A stretch of DNA of 64,000 nucleotides from the NCBI GenBank assembly GCA_963739345.1, contig CAVUAA010000001.1, forward strand, positions 992,001 through 1,056,000. The letters are read 5' to 3'. This document shows, piece by piece, positions 7,548 through 19,166 of the stretch. How positions within the stretch are numbered: position 1 is the stretch's first letter; every line of letters starts with the position of its first letter. Below the pieces are notes generated by a model. That model was not told where the DNA came from, ran no database searches, and was given only the letters and a program-made list of their open reading frames with translations. The translations under genes and the position numbers were made by a program. Source of the DNA: CAVUAA01 sp963739345 (GTDB lineage Bacteria > Chlamydiota > Chlamydiia > Chlamydiales > JAFEGQ01).

Positions 7548-10500
7548 TCATGCGTCACTTGAGTCAAGGGCAAGGTGGGGGATTTTAGCAAGGGACCGCT
7601 CCAGCTGCGCAGAGGGCTTTACCCCCTGCCCCTCGGGAAGGTGGACCCGGCTGAGCGGCCGGTCGCCTGAACGGAACTCGAGGGTGACGGGGGCGGGGCC
7701 GGCGGCTTCCTGTAACGTCTGCTTCAATTCGAGCAGATGGCTGATGCGGAGTTGGTCGGCATCGAGGAGGAGGGTGAGGCTTTTGGTCACGGGCTGCTTC
7801 TCCGGTTGGGAACGGGGTTTTGTCCGTCTGGGACGGCTCGCTTGGCTCTTGGCTTTGTCGTAGGCAACGTCGCAAGCGGCGATCATCGCCTCATCCGCGC
7901 GGGTGAGGTCGTCGAGCCACCGACAAGAGAGGCGGGTGGACCCCTCTCGCCGATCGATCTGGACCACAGCGTAGAGAAGCTGGTTCTCCTGAAGGAGCTC
8001 CCCTTTCTCCTCATAGAGCTCGGGCCAGATGGGAAGCTCGCGGCTCTCAAGGCCATCACCAATGGTGAGGATGGCAAACTTTTTTCCACTACGCGCAGAG
8101 ATCCGAGTGACGACGTCATCGACGATGAAGGCGGTGCGAAAGACGGCGTTTTCTGGCATCTGGTCGATCTGAGAGAACGGAGCGCATGAGAGGCGCTGCA
8201 TCCGATCTTTGTAGGCGTCCATCGGATGGCCGGTGAGGAAGAAACCGATGAGCTCCTTCTCTCGGAAGAGCATCTGATTGCGCGTCGAGGGCTGCTCAAC
8301 GGCCGGCGGCTCGTTGAACTGCGTCCCCGCTTCCTCTCCCATGAGAGAAAAGAGCGACATGACGCCGGCCTCTTGGTCTTTTTGATCGCGGGAGGCGGTC
8401 TCATACATCGGCTCGACACTGGCGAGCAATTGATCGCGGTTCCATCCGGTGAAGTCAAAGCAGCCAGCCTCGGTGAGCGACTCGATCGCCTTCTTGCCAG
8501 CGCGCTTACCGTCAATCCGCTTGCAAAAGTCGTAGAGGTCTGTGAACGGACCATTTGCATCACGCTCTTCGACGATCGCCTCAACCACCCCCTGACCCAC
8601 CCCTTTGATCCCCGACATGGCGAATCGAATGCCCAGCTTAGTGGCGACGAAGCTCGCTCCCGCCTCGTTGACGTCAGGAGGGAGGATGGCGATCCCCATC
8701 GCCTGCGCCTCACGGATGAAGTTGGCCACCTTGCTCAGGTCGTGACGGACGCAGGTCATCAGTGCTGCCATCCACTCACACGGATAGTTGGCCTTAAGAT
8801 AGGCGGTGATATAGGTGAGAAGGCCATAGCAGGTGGCGTGCGCCTTGTTGAAGCCGTACTCGGCGAACTTCTCCATCTTCTCGAAGACCGCCTCTGCGGT
8901 CGCCTCGCCAATCCCCCGATCAATCGCCCCCTGGCGGAACTTCTTCCGCTGCCGGAGTCATCTGCGACATGATCTTCTTTCCCATCGCCTTGCGGAGAAT
9001 GTCACCCTCACCGGCTGTGTAGCCGGCCAACTGCTGGGCGATCTGCATCACCTGCTCTTGGTAGACCATGATCCCATAGGTCTCCTGTAAGATCTCCTGC
9101 ATCTCGGGATGATCGTATTCGATCGGTTCGCGGCCATGCTTGCGGGCGATAAAGCTGGGAATATTGGCCATGGGACCTGGACGATAGAGGGCGCCGACGG
9201 CGATGATCTCTTCGAAGCGGTCGATGTGGAGGCCGCGGGCGAGCTCCTGCATGCCGCCCGATTCCATCTGAAACACCCCGCTCGTCTTTCCTTGGTTGAG
9301 CAGGTCGAAGGTCTTCTGATCGTCAAGGGGCAGGGTGAGGGGGTCGATGTTGCCAGGGATCGCGTCACACGCTTTGCGGATACTCGTGAGGGTGGTGAGG
9401 CCGAGGAAGTCGATCTTGAGCATCCCCACCCTCTCCACCGGCTTCATTGAATACTGGGTGACCGCCATCTCTGAGTCCTTGGCGGTGCAGATGGGGATGT
9501 GCTCGGTGAGCGGCTCGCCAGCGACGATCACACCGGCGGCGTGGATGCCGGTGTTGCGAACCGACCCCTCCAGTTGTTTGGCGAGGTCGAGAAGACGCTT
9601 CGTCTCCTCATCCGTCTGATAGAGGGTGAGAAGGTCAGGGTCGAGATCGAGCGCCTTGCTAAGGGTCATCCCCGGATCTTCAGGGACCAGCTTGGCGATC
9701 TGGTTGACACGCGAGAGGGGGATGCTGAGCACGCGGCCCACATCGCGCACCGCCATCTTCGCCTTCATCGTTCCAAAGGTGATGATCTGGGCGACATTCG
9801 CCTTCCCGTATTTGCCCACCGTGTAGTCGATCACCTCCCCCCGCCGCTCCATGCAAATGTCGACGTCAATATCGGGATAGGAGAGCCGTTCGGGGTTAAT
9901 GAATCGCTCGAAGAAGAGCTTAAACCGAAGAGGTTCAATGTCTGTAATGCCGATGAGAAAGAGGACGATCGAGCCGGCACCAGAGCCCCGCCCAGGGCCA
10001 ACCGGAATGTTGTTCCGCTTTGCCCAATCGATGAAGTCCCAAACGATCAGCAAGTAGTCGCACATCCCCTTCGGCACGATCACGCCCAACTCATACTCGA
10101 GCCGCTCCCGCACCATCTCCAACGGATCCTGATTGGGATAGACCTCTCGCAGCTTTGCGATTCGAGCGGGCGTGTAGCGTCTCTCAATCCCCTTCTCGCA
10201 CATGTCGCGAAGAAACTGTTCGCTCCCCTCTTTGCGCTCTTTCTTGGTGAACTTCTGTCCCTCAAGATCGGGAGGAATAAAAACTGGGTAGTGTTTCGCT
10301 TTGAAGTCGAGCTCCAGCTCGCACTTCTCAGCCACCCCGATCGTGTTGGTGATCGCCTCCGGCACATCGGCGAACAGCTCCGCCATCTGCTCGGCCGTCT
10401 TGAAATAAAGTTCGTGCGAAGCATAGGTGCGCCGCTTTGGATTGGGAATGCGATGAGTCCGATTGCCCGCGCTATCTGTCTCCCAAACCTCACACGGTTC

Positions 10501-11259
10501 CCCACTCTGCACATTAAGGAGCACCTCGTGCGCCCGCCAGTCGTCCCGCTTGAGATAGTGAATGTCGTTAGTCGCAACCAGCGGAATCCCCCGCTCCTGA
10601 GCCAAACCGATCAAACGGGTATTGATCTTCTTCTGCTTATCGACAAAGCTCTCATATTGCTGGACCAGCCACGACTCCTCGAAGAGACCATCGCCCTCAA
10701 TGTCCTCGTCAGTCATCGTGTGGCGCTGCAGCTCGAGATAGTAGTCCTCACCAAAGAGTTGGTGATGCCAGTCGATCTCCTCTTGCAACACCCCCTCGTT
10801 GCCGTCGAGAACAGCTTGGGCAACACTTCCGCTCATACAAGCGGAGAGGCAGATCAACCCTTCGCTGTGCGCCTCGAGCAACTCCTTGTCAATCCGTGGA
10901 TAGTAGTAGAAGCCGTCGGTGAAACCGGCCGAGCTCAACTTGCACAGGTTGTGATAGCCCACTTTATTCTTCGCAAGAAGAACAAGGTGATTGGCCACCC
11001 GCTGCCCTGGCATCCTTTTCTTCTCGAGCCGCGAGCCGGGTGCAACATATACCTCACAGCCGATGAGCGGCTTGACGTCCACCTCTTTACATGCTGAGTA
11101 AAAATCTACCGCCCCATACATGTTGCCGTGATCGGTGAGAGCCAGCGCCGGACATTCCAGCTCGGCCGCCTGCTCCGCCAACCCTTGCACGCTAGAAAGA
11201 GCATCAAGGACTGAGAACTGCGAGTGAACATGGAGAGGAACCCAGCTGGCTGCTGTCAT
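7548..11259 (-). CDS. dnaE: DNA polymerase III alpha subunit, with a single-base frameshift
   Basis: Replicative polymerase. The ATG at 11259 overlaps the uhpC stop by 4 bp. Visible parts: PHP domain (HVHSQ near residue 10, TDHGN at 42-46), GPGRGSGAGS (421-430), the catalytic motif PDIDVD (462-467), then the finger and helix-hairpin-helix regions (EKFAEYGFNKAHATCYGL) and a C-terminal OB fold. The reading frame breaks near 8935-8948: one frame ends at 8920 and the protein resumes in another frame as KFRQGAIDRGIGEATAEAVF. Removing one base restores 1236 residues, close to the chlamydial length. Because dnaE is essential, a sequencing indel is the simplest explanation. Confidence 0.93.
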
Positions 11260-12608
11260 GCCACCTCGGCCTCCGTTGTCTCTTCCTCCTCTTCGTCCCG
11301 GTGAGAGACGCTCCACATCGGCAGCACCATGAAGACAACTACCGACGCACAACCAACGACGGTGAGAAAGAACGCCCGCCACCCCCACGCCTCCATCACA
11401 TAGGCGATCGGCGCCCCAGCAGAGGCGGCACCCACATAGGCGAAGAAGCCTGCAAAACCTGTCGCCGTAGCAGATGCCTTCTTGTGCGACAGCTCAGCTG
11501 CCGCAATCCCAATCAACATCTGCGGCCCGAAGATAAAGAAGCCCAGCATGAACATCGATCCCATCGCGAAAATCCAGTGGGACCCTGCAAACACCCAAAA
11601 GAGGAGGACAGAGCCAGCAATCCCTAAGCTGAAGATGGCGTTTGCTGGCGCTCGTCTCCCCTTGAATCCAAGGTCAGAGAGCCAGCCAGCAACCAAGCTT
11701 CCAAAAATGCCCCCCGCCTCAAAAACGAACAGTCCCATTGCCGCCGCCCCAAGCGTATAGCCGTGCACCTCGGTCAGATAGACAACACTCCACATATTGA
11801 TCGACTGACGGACCACATAGACTAGGAAGTAGGCGCCGCAGAGCATCCAGATGAAACGATTGCTGAGGACGTATTTGAACAGAATTTCGCGGGTAGTGAG
11901 CTCCCGCTCATTCGACTCCTCCTCTTCCCCTATCTTCTCACCAGAGAACTCCTCCACAGAGGGGAGACCGAGCGATTGCGGAGTGTCGCGCAACGTGAAC
12001 ATCAGGACAAAACCGCCACCAATTGCCATGATTCCCGGCAGCCAGAGCGCATATTGCCACCCACCAAACCAGACGATGAATACGGCTGCGAGCGGAGGGA
12101 TGATCGCCCCACCCACATTGTGAGAGGTGTTCCACACCGCCCACCAGCGGGCCCGCTGCTTTTGCGGATACCAGTGCATAAGCAGGCGCGAACAGGGAGG
12201 CCATCCCCACCCCTGGAACCAGCCATTAATTCCCCACAGCACCGCGAACATCAAAATCGACGTGTTGAATCCAAAGACAATATTAATAAACCCCGTGATG
12301 ATCAGGCCAAAAGCCATGAAGAATCGGGGGTTTGAGCGGTCGGAGACGATCCCTGAAGTGAATTTGCTCAAGCCATACATCAGACTCCACAGAGTGAACA
12401 CCCAACCAATGTCGGTCTTCGAACAACCCAGATGGTGAAGCAATCCTGGCAGCGCCGCCGCTAGGTTATTTCGCGTGAAGTAGAAGAGCATGTAGCCGAA
12501 GTACATCCCGCCCAGTGTGCGGAACTGCCAATAGCGAAATTTACTTTTCACCACCGCCGGATCTTTGATCCGCTCGCGGTGCGCCGCAGGCTTAAAGATT
12601 CCAAACAT
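11256..12608 (-). CDS. uhpC: Hexose-phosphate/phosphate antiporter (MFS, OPA family)
   Basis: 450-residue inner-membrane transporter with about 12 membrane helices. The OPA-family signature GWFQGWGWPPCSRLLMHWYP lies near residue 130 and is followed by RARWWAVWNTSHNVGG. It should exchange host glucose-6-phosphate for phosphate. It has an acidic, Glu-rich cytoplasmic loop after helix 6 and an acidic C-tail (DEEEEETTEAEVA). It precedes dnaE with a 4-bp overlap, the same order as in C. trachomatis. A promoter lies at 12636-12664. Confidence 0.9.
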   Translation of the reverse strand: MFGIFKPAAHRERIKDPAVVKSKFRYWQFRTLGGMYFGYMLFYFTRNNLAAALPGLLHHLGCSKTDIGWVFTLWSLMYGLSKFTSGIVSDRSNPRFFMAFGLIITGFINIVFGFNTSILMFAVLWGINGWFQGWGWPPCSRLLMHWYPQKQRARWWAVWNTSHNVGGAIIPPLAAVFIVWFGGWQYALWLPGIMAIGGGFVLMFTLRDTPQSLGLPSVEEFSGEKIGEEEESNERELTTREILFKYVLSNRFIWMLCGAYFLVYVVRQSINMWSVVYLTEVHGYTLGAAAMGLFVFEAGGIFGSLVAGWLSDLGFKGRRAPANAIFSLGIAGSVLLFWVFAGSHWIFAMGSMFMLGFFIFGPQMLIGIAAAELSHKKASATATGFAGFFAYVGAASAGAPIAYVMEAWGWRAFFLTVVGCASVVVFMVLPMWSVSHRDEEEEETTEAEVA

Positions 12609-12635
12609 CGTGATCGCCCTTCCGGATTTTCGATA

Positions 12636-12664
12636 GTTTTAGCCATATCTTGGCCGTGAGTCAA
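12636..12664 (-). promoter_or_regulatory. Promoter of uhpC-dnaE
   Basis: On the minus strand: TTGACT (12664-12659), 17-nt spacer, TAAAAC (12641-12636), about 28 nt before the uhpC ATG. It overlaps the 5' flank of the divergent gene, which argues against the far-upstream TTG start for that gene. Confidence 0.6.
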
Positions 12665-12700
12665 GACAATAAAAATCGCAATGGCCTATATCAGACAGAC

Positions 12701-13735
12701 ATGATGCGACTCACCTTTGCAAGACCCACCTCCACCCTCGTTAAATCTTTTGATGAAGATGAGATTACCCTTGTTCCACAAGAGGGGCTCGATTCACACC
12801 TCACCCTCAACGAGGCGCTTCCCTCCGAATGGAACCTCCCCTGGAGCCCCTTCGCCCGCCTCACCCTCTCTGTCGAATCAGACGGCACCCTCCGCGCCAC
12901 CAACGAAACCCGTGATCCCACCATCCTATTCAAAGGAAACGTCCTCAAGTCAGCCTACCTCACCGAGGGCGATGCCCTCTCCATTGGCGACCTCCAGCTT
13001 CAATGGGGACCACCCGAAAGACTCACCGACCTCGACCTCGAGCAGCTCATTGCAGAAGCCGAAGCGCTCCTTGAAGAAGAAACCGGTGCCGCGCCCCCAC
13101 CTCCAATCACACCCATCCTCCGCCACGTCCGCGAAAAGAACTCCTCGCGCGACAAAAAACGGGCCTACCTCGCTGGCGGAATCGCTGTCACCCTCTTCGT
13201 CACCATCCTCTCTCTCGGCCTCTTCATCTCCATCGACGACCGCCCCACCACCGTCCTCGACCAGTGGGCGCTCAATCGCCAACAGGCCCTCCGTCCTGTT
13301 ACACAAGAAATTTTTACCCTCCTAGATACCCACACCACCCGTCCTACCCCCAACTTCCACGCCAAACTCCACACCCTCCTTGACCGCTACGACGCCCTCC
13401 TTGACCAACAGGCCGACCACCTCGCTGCCCAGCTCGCCGAAACCGACGCACCGTTCCCCAACGTCCGTGCCGCGCAAACCCTTGCCGACCTCCAAACGGC
13501 CGTCACCGCCGCCGCCGACCACATCACCTCCACCCACGCGAACGACCTAAAGGGACAAGTGACCGCCTTCAACCAGCTCCGCACCACCGTTCTCGACCGC
13601 CTCCCCACCGTCCTCCCCGCCATCGAGGATAGAGCACAGCTCCAGCCCATCTTCGACCAGGCTCACATCAGCCACCACGAAGAGGCACAGCTCTACAAAT
13701 CTATCCAGTATGTCCCCTTAAACGGGACATACTGA
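12701..13735 (+). CDS. Single-pass membrane protein with FHA-like N-terminal domain
   Basis: 344 residues from the ATG at 12701 (a TTG at 12650 is also in frame). Residues 1-115 look like a beta-sandwich; LFKGNVLKSAYLTEGDALSI followed by GDLQLQW resembles the end of FHA or SctD-type cytoplasmic domains. A proline-rich linker precedes a strong membrane helix (about 153-177, YLAGGIAVTLFVTILSLGLF) and an Ala/Leu/Thr-rich, largely helical outer domain. The last residues (YVPLNGTY) are encoded by the palindrome that belongs to the abiE control region, so the original C-terminus may have been altered. Role unknown. Confidence 0.6.
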   Translation: MMRLTFARPTSTLVKSFDEDEITLVPQEGLDSHLTLNEALPSEWNLPWSPFARLTLSVESDGTLRATNETRDPTILFKGNVLKSAYLTEGDALSIGDLQLQWGPPERLTDLDLEQLIAEAEALLEEETGAAPPPPITPILRHVREKNSSRDKKRAYLAGGIAVTLFVTILSLGLFISIDDRPTTVLDQWALNRQQALRPVTQEIFTLLDTHTTRPTPNFHAKLHTLLDRYDALLDQQADHLAAQLAETDAPFPNVRAAQTLADLQTAVTAAADHITSTHANDLKGQVTAFNQLRTTVLDRLPTVLPAIEDRAQLQPIFDQAHISHHEEAQLYKSIQYVPLNGTY

Positions 13736-13775
13736 CCCGAATTTCTTGACAATCCGTCCAGTATGTCCCATAGTA
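13706..13775 (+). promoter_or_regulatory. Promoter and operator repeats of the abiE pair
   Basis: CAGTATGTCCC (13706-13716) and its inverted copy (13724-13734) flank a 7-nt loop; a third copy lies at 13759-13769. TTGACA at 13746-13751 is followed by a weak -10 around 13769-13776, so the third copy sits between -35 and -10, a typical repressor site. AbiEi antitoxins are known to autoregulate by binding inverted repeats in their promoter; its use here is inferred. Confidence 0.6.
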
Positions 13776-13780
13776 AAAAC

Positions 13781-14404
13781 ATGATGGACCGCCTACGAGA
13801 TTTGGTACCTGGCGAGGAATTTGACTACGGCATGTTGATGAGTGTCCTGCAGAGCTACGCCAAGCCGCGCAACAAGGTAACCCGCCTACTTAAAAGCGGC
13901 GATATCATCAGAGTGAAGAAGGGACTCTACGTCTTTGGTCCCCGTTACCAGAGGCACCCCATTTGTCTTGAGGCACTGGCGAATCTCATCTACGGACCCT
14001 CCTATATCTCGCTCGAGTCTGCTCTCTCCTATTACGGCATGATTCCCGAAAGAGTCGAGTGGACCACCAGTATGACGACCAAAAAGAACAAGGAGTACCA
14101 CACGCCTCTTGGAAATTTTTCCTACCGCCACCTCCATCCCTGGAAGTACATGGTAGGAGTCACCCAAACTACCATTGATGACCGGCTTGTGCTGATGGCC
14201 TCTCGCGAAAAAGCCCTGGCAGATCTTATTGCGCCGCACCGGGATCTTGTCTCTACAACGAAGCTCGAAAGTTTCCTCACTGAGAATCTTCGAATTGATT
14301 GGCAGAGTATCGATCAACTTGACACCCGCAATCTCGATGCGATCGCCACCGCCTACCGCAAGCCCGCCGTCCACACACTCCTACAACTCGTGAGAGGTTT
14401 CTGA
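13781..14404 (+). CDS. abiEi: AbiEi-type antitoxin (type IV toxin-antitoxin)
   Basis: 207 residues from the ATG at 13781, chosen because the likely -10 ends just upstream; an ATG at 13763 lies inside the operator copy. The N-terminal winged-helix domain (MMDRLRDLVPGEEFDYGMLM ... RLLKSGDIIRVKKGLYVFG) binds DNA. The C-terminal part (SREKALADLI) matches AbiEi antitoxins. It overlaps the toxin by 1 bp (TGATG). AbiEi represses its own promoter and counters AbiEii. Confidence 0.85.
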   Translation: MMDRLRDLVPGEEFDYGMLMSVLQSYAKPRNKVTRLLKSGDIIRVKKGLYVFGPRYQRHPICLEALANLIYGPSYISLESALSYYGMIPERVEWTTSMTTKKNKEYHTPLGNFSYRHLHPWKYMVGVTQTTIDDRLVLMASREKALADLIAPHRDLVSTTKLESFLTENLRIDWQSIDQLDTRNLDAIATAYRKPAVHTLLQLVRGF

Positions 14405-15261
14405 TGGAACCAGTCATTCTTGATATGTTGGCTCGCTACAATGTACGAACGGGACAGGAGAGGCAAAATGCTCTCAAAGAGATCATTCAAGAAGTGGCCC
14501 TTCTCGGGCTCTGGCGCGCCCGCTTTTTCGAACAAGCCGCCTTCTATGGAGGAACCGCGCTGCGCATCCTCCATGGACTCGATCGCTTCAGCGAAGACCT
14601 CGATTTTTCGCTCCTTAAACCCTCACCCGATTTCTCGCTTCAACCCTATCTCAACGCCATCAAAGTGGAGCTAGCTGCCTTTGGCTTCACGGCCGAGGCC
14701 GAACGGAAGCAAAAACGGATCGACTCTGCTATCGAGTCGGGCTTTATCAAAGCAAACACCCTCGAACATCTCATCCGCATTCGCGCGCAGGATCGAGTCA
14801 ATCCGGAAGCACTCCTCAAAGTGCGCCTCGAAGTGGACACCGACCCGCCACCCGATTTCAACACGGAGAACGCCTTCCTCACCCTCCCAATTGCCTTCTC
14901 GGTTCGGGCCTACTCGTTGCCCGATCTTTTCGCAGGAAAAATGCACGCCCTTCTCTGCCGCTCGTGGAAACATCGGGTCAAGGGGCGTGACTGGTACGAT
15001 TTTGTTTGGCTAGTGTCGCGCAGCACCCCTCTCCACCTTCACCACCTCGAGATGCGCATGCGCCAAAGCGGCCACTACAGCGACGTGACCCCGTTGACCC
15101 ACGCACGACTCATTCAACTCCTAAAAAAACGGATTGATGACCTCGACATTACCTCTGCAAAGCAAGATGTGCAGAGGTTCATCCGCGACCCAGCTACGCT
15201 AGAAGTTTGGAGTACCGAGTTCTTCACCCACCTCGGAAGGGACCGACTTGTCACAGAGTAG
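14404..15261 (+). CDS. abiEii: AbiEii-type nucleotidyltransferase toxin
   Basis: 285 residues. The nucleotidyltransferase motifs are intact: YGGTALRIL (48-56) and RFSEDLDFSL (61-70) with the acidic pair D65/D67. DLFAGKMHALLCR and KGRDWYDFVW further on are typical of AbiEii. AbiE systems cause abortive phage infection and stabilise DNA; the known toxin is GTP-dependent. Both genes look complete, in contrast to the wrecked toxin-antitoxin pair at 63.2-63.7 kb. Confidence 0.88.
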   Translation: MEPVILDMLARYNVRTGQERQNALKEIIQEVALLGLWRARFFEQAAFYGGTALRILHGLDRFSEDLDFSLLKPSPDFSLQPYLNAIKVELAAFGFTAEAERKQKRIDSAIESGFIKANTLEHLIRIRAQDRVNPEALLKVRLEVDTDPPPDFNTENAFLTLPIAFSVRAYSLPDLFAGKMHALLCRSWKHRVKGRDWYDFVWLVSRSTPLHLHHLEMRMRQSGHYSDVTPLTHARLIQLLKKRIDDLDITSAKQDVQRFIRDPATLEVWSTEFFTHLGRDRLVTE

Positions 15262-15310
15262 AAATTCAATTGCTCTTCTTGAGCGCAACTGCTACTCTTT
15301 CAGCCCAGAT

Positions 15311-16565
15311 ATGTCTACCAATGCCCCCAAAGGAACTTTTGATATCCTCCCTGACGCTCAGGAGGAGTGGCAGGATAGCTCGCTGTGGCGGTGGGTGGAG
15401 AGCGTGGCGCGCGAGTGCAGCGACCTCTACAACTTCGGCGAGATTCGCACCCCCATGTTCGAAAAAACCGAGCTATTTCAACGGGGTGTCGGTCAGACCA
15501 GCGACATCGTCTCCAAAGAAATGTATACCTTTGAGGACAAGGCCAAACGGCTGATGAGTCTGCGGCCCGAGGGAACGGCGCCTGTCGTGCGGGCAGTGCT
15601 CGAAAACCGACTTGAGCAGCAAGGCCGTTCACATAAACTCTTCTATTTGGGGCCCATGTTCCGCTATGAGCGACAGCAGGCGGGCCGCTTCCGACAACAT
15701 CACCAGTTCGGAGCCGAGATCATTGGGAGCGGCGCTCCAGAACACGACGCCGAGCTGATCGATCTCCTTTGGACCTTTCTCAAGCGGCTCGGCTTGACCG
15801 GACTCACCCTCAACCTGAATTCTTTAGGAGATACAGAAGCGCGAGTGAACTTCCGCGCCGCCCTCGTCGACTACCTGCGGCCAAAGTTGAGTGAGCTCTC
15901 CGCCGATTCACAAACCCGTTTCGAGCTCAATCCGCTCCGAATCTTAGATTCAAAAAATCAGGGCGATCAGGAGATTTTGAAAGAGGCACCCTCGCTCGTC
16001 GATTTTCTAGCCGACGAGGCGACCAGGCACTTCGAGCAGGTGCAAACCCTCCTCCAACACCTCGAGATTCCCTTCGTCATCAACCACAAGCTGGTGCGTG
16101 GTCTCGACTACTACAACCGGACCGTCTTCGAAATCACCGCCGACCAACTGGGGGCACAAAATAGCCTCGGTGGTGGCGGCCGCTACGACGATCTGTTCAA
16201 GATGCTCGACGGCCCCAACCTCCCCGCCCTCGGCTTTGGGGCTGGCATCGAGCGGATCATCCAGACCTGCATCGCCCAAAATGCCGCCACACCTCCAGGA
16301 GCCCACCCCAAGCTCCTCTTCATTCCCCTCGGCGACGCGGCCAAGCAGCGCTGCTTCCTCCTCACACATCAATTGCGTGCGGCGGGAATTGCTGCCGAAA
16401 CCGACCTGAGCGGTAGAAAGCTCCAAAAAGCGATGAGCATCGCCGATCAGCTTGGCGCCGAATTTGTCGCTGTCATCGGCGACAACGAGCTCAAAACAGA
16501 AACATGCGAAGTAAAAGACATGGAAGAGCGGGAAAGCCGCACCTTCCGATTTGATGAGTTGGCCA

Positions 16566-16576
<11 letters not shown>
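15311..16576 (+). CDS. hisS: Histidyl-tRNA synthetase
   Basis: 421 residues from ATG 15311, which starts the conserved MSTNAPKGTFDILPDAQEEW; in-frame codons further upstream overlap abiEii and are not conserved-looking. Class II motifs are present: RPEGTAPVVRA, motif 2 (GPMFRYERQQAGRFRQHHQF), the histidine-binding LVRGLDYYNRTVFE, GGGGRYDDL and motif 3 (LGFGAGIERI). The C-terminal anticodon-binding domain follows. It overlaps aspS by 11 bp, the chlamydial arrangement. Confidence 0.95.
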
Positions 16577-18329
<1,753 letters not shown>

Positions 18330-18349
18330 TTTTTTGCGAAAAAAGGGTG

Positions 18350-18379
18350 TTGAGCGTTATTCAGGTAGCCATGTAGGCT
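18350..18379 (+). promoter_or_regulatory. Probable mip promoter
   Basis: TTGAGC (18350-18355), 18-nt spacer, TAGGCT (18374-18379), with GAGG about 10 nt before the mip ATG. The -10 is weak. Confidence 0.4.
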
Positions 18380-18404
18380 CTATCCATCAAATGAGGACCG
18401 ACCC

Positions 18405-19124
18405 ATGACAAGACGAGTATTTCCTTTAGCCATCATCGCCATTGCCGTCCTGGCATTTGTCTTCCTCCACGCCCACAGCGACGACGCCATCGAACCGGTC
18501 GTCGAGCAGACTTCCGAAGAGATTGACGTCACTAAGATCTCCGAAGCATTTGGCCACCTCATCGGCAGCAACCTCGACGCCCCCGGCTTCTCCTTCGATA
18601 TCGAAGGGATTGTCCGCGGCATGCGGGCGGCAGCCAGTGGCGAAGAGCCGCCAATGAGCGAAGAGCAATATTCGCGCGCCATCGCCCAGATTCAGGAAAA
18701 AGCCTTTGCCGAAACCGCAGCTAGCAACCTCGATGACGCCGAAGCATTCCTTGAGGAGAACGCCCACCACAAGGGGATCGTCCAGCTCGAAGAGGGCAAG
18801 CTCCAATTCCGCGTCGACCAGAAGGGTAAAGGGGCTAGCGTTGCCGCCGACGCCACCCCCGTCATCCACTACACCGGCAAATACATCGACGGTACCGTCT
18901 TTGGCACCTCCGCCGACGGCGAACCCATTCCCCTTCCTCTTGAACAGACCATCCCCGGCTTTAGCCGCGGCATTGTCGGCATGAAAGAGGGGGAGAAGCG
19001 CACCCTCTTCATCCACCCCGAGCTCGGCTACGGCACCTCCGGTCACCTCGCCCCCAACTCCCTCCTCGTCTTCGAAGTCGAAATCATCGAAGCGCAACAG
19101 GCTATCGAAACAGACGAAAGCTAA
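18405..19124 (+). CDS. mip: Mip-like FKBP peptidyl-prolyl isomerase
   Basis: 239 residues. An N-terminal membrane anchor or signal segment (residues 5-22) is followed by a helical dimerisation region and an FKBP domain at about 140-230 (PVIHYTGKYIDGTVFGTS, GFSRGIVGMKEGEKRTLFIH, GYGTSGHLAPNSLLVFEVE). Mip proteins are surface or periplasmic isomerases that help intracellular bacteria; chlamydial Mip is a lipoprotein. No lipobox cysteine is visible here, so it may be anchored by the N-terminal helix. It follows aspS as in C. trachomatis. Confidence 0.9.
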   Translation: MTRRVFPLAIIAIAVLAFVFLHAHSDDAIEPVVEQTSEEIDVTKISEAFGHLIGSNLDAPGFSFDIEGIVRGMRAAASGEEPPMSEEQYSRAIAQIQEKAFAETAASNLDDAEAFLEENAHHKGIVQLEEGKLQFRVDQKGKGASVAADATPVIHYTGKYIDGTVFGTSADGEPIPLPLEQTIPGFSRGIVGMKEGEKRTLFIHPELGYGTSGHLAPNSLLVFEVEIIEAQQAIETDES

Positions 19125-19166
19125 TACCGTCGCCGTCGGCCGCTACGAAATGATCCAGAGCCTTTC

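Noticed and set aside
7511..7591. Upstream ATG at 7591 for the TPR gene
   Set aside because: It lies within dnaE and would place the signal peptide 27 residues inside; the ATG at 7510 has AGGAG.
8935..8948. Programmed frameshift in dnaE
   Set aside because: No slippery run or downstream structure is apparent, and three other genes show similar single-base breaks.
9499..11097. Plus-strand open frame of 532 codons
   Set aside because: It lies entirely antisense to dnaE, whose motifs are unmistakable; long antisense frames are expected in GC-rich coding DNA, and no domain or ribosome binding site is seen.
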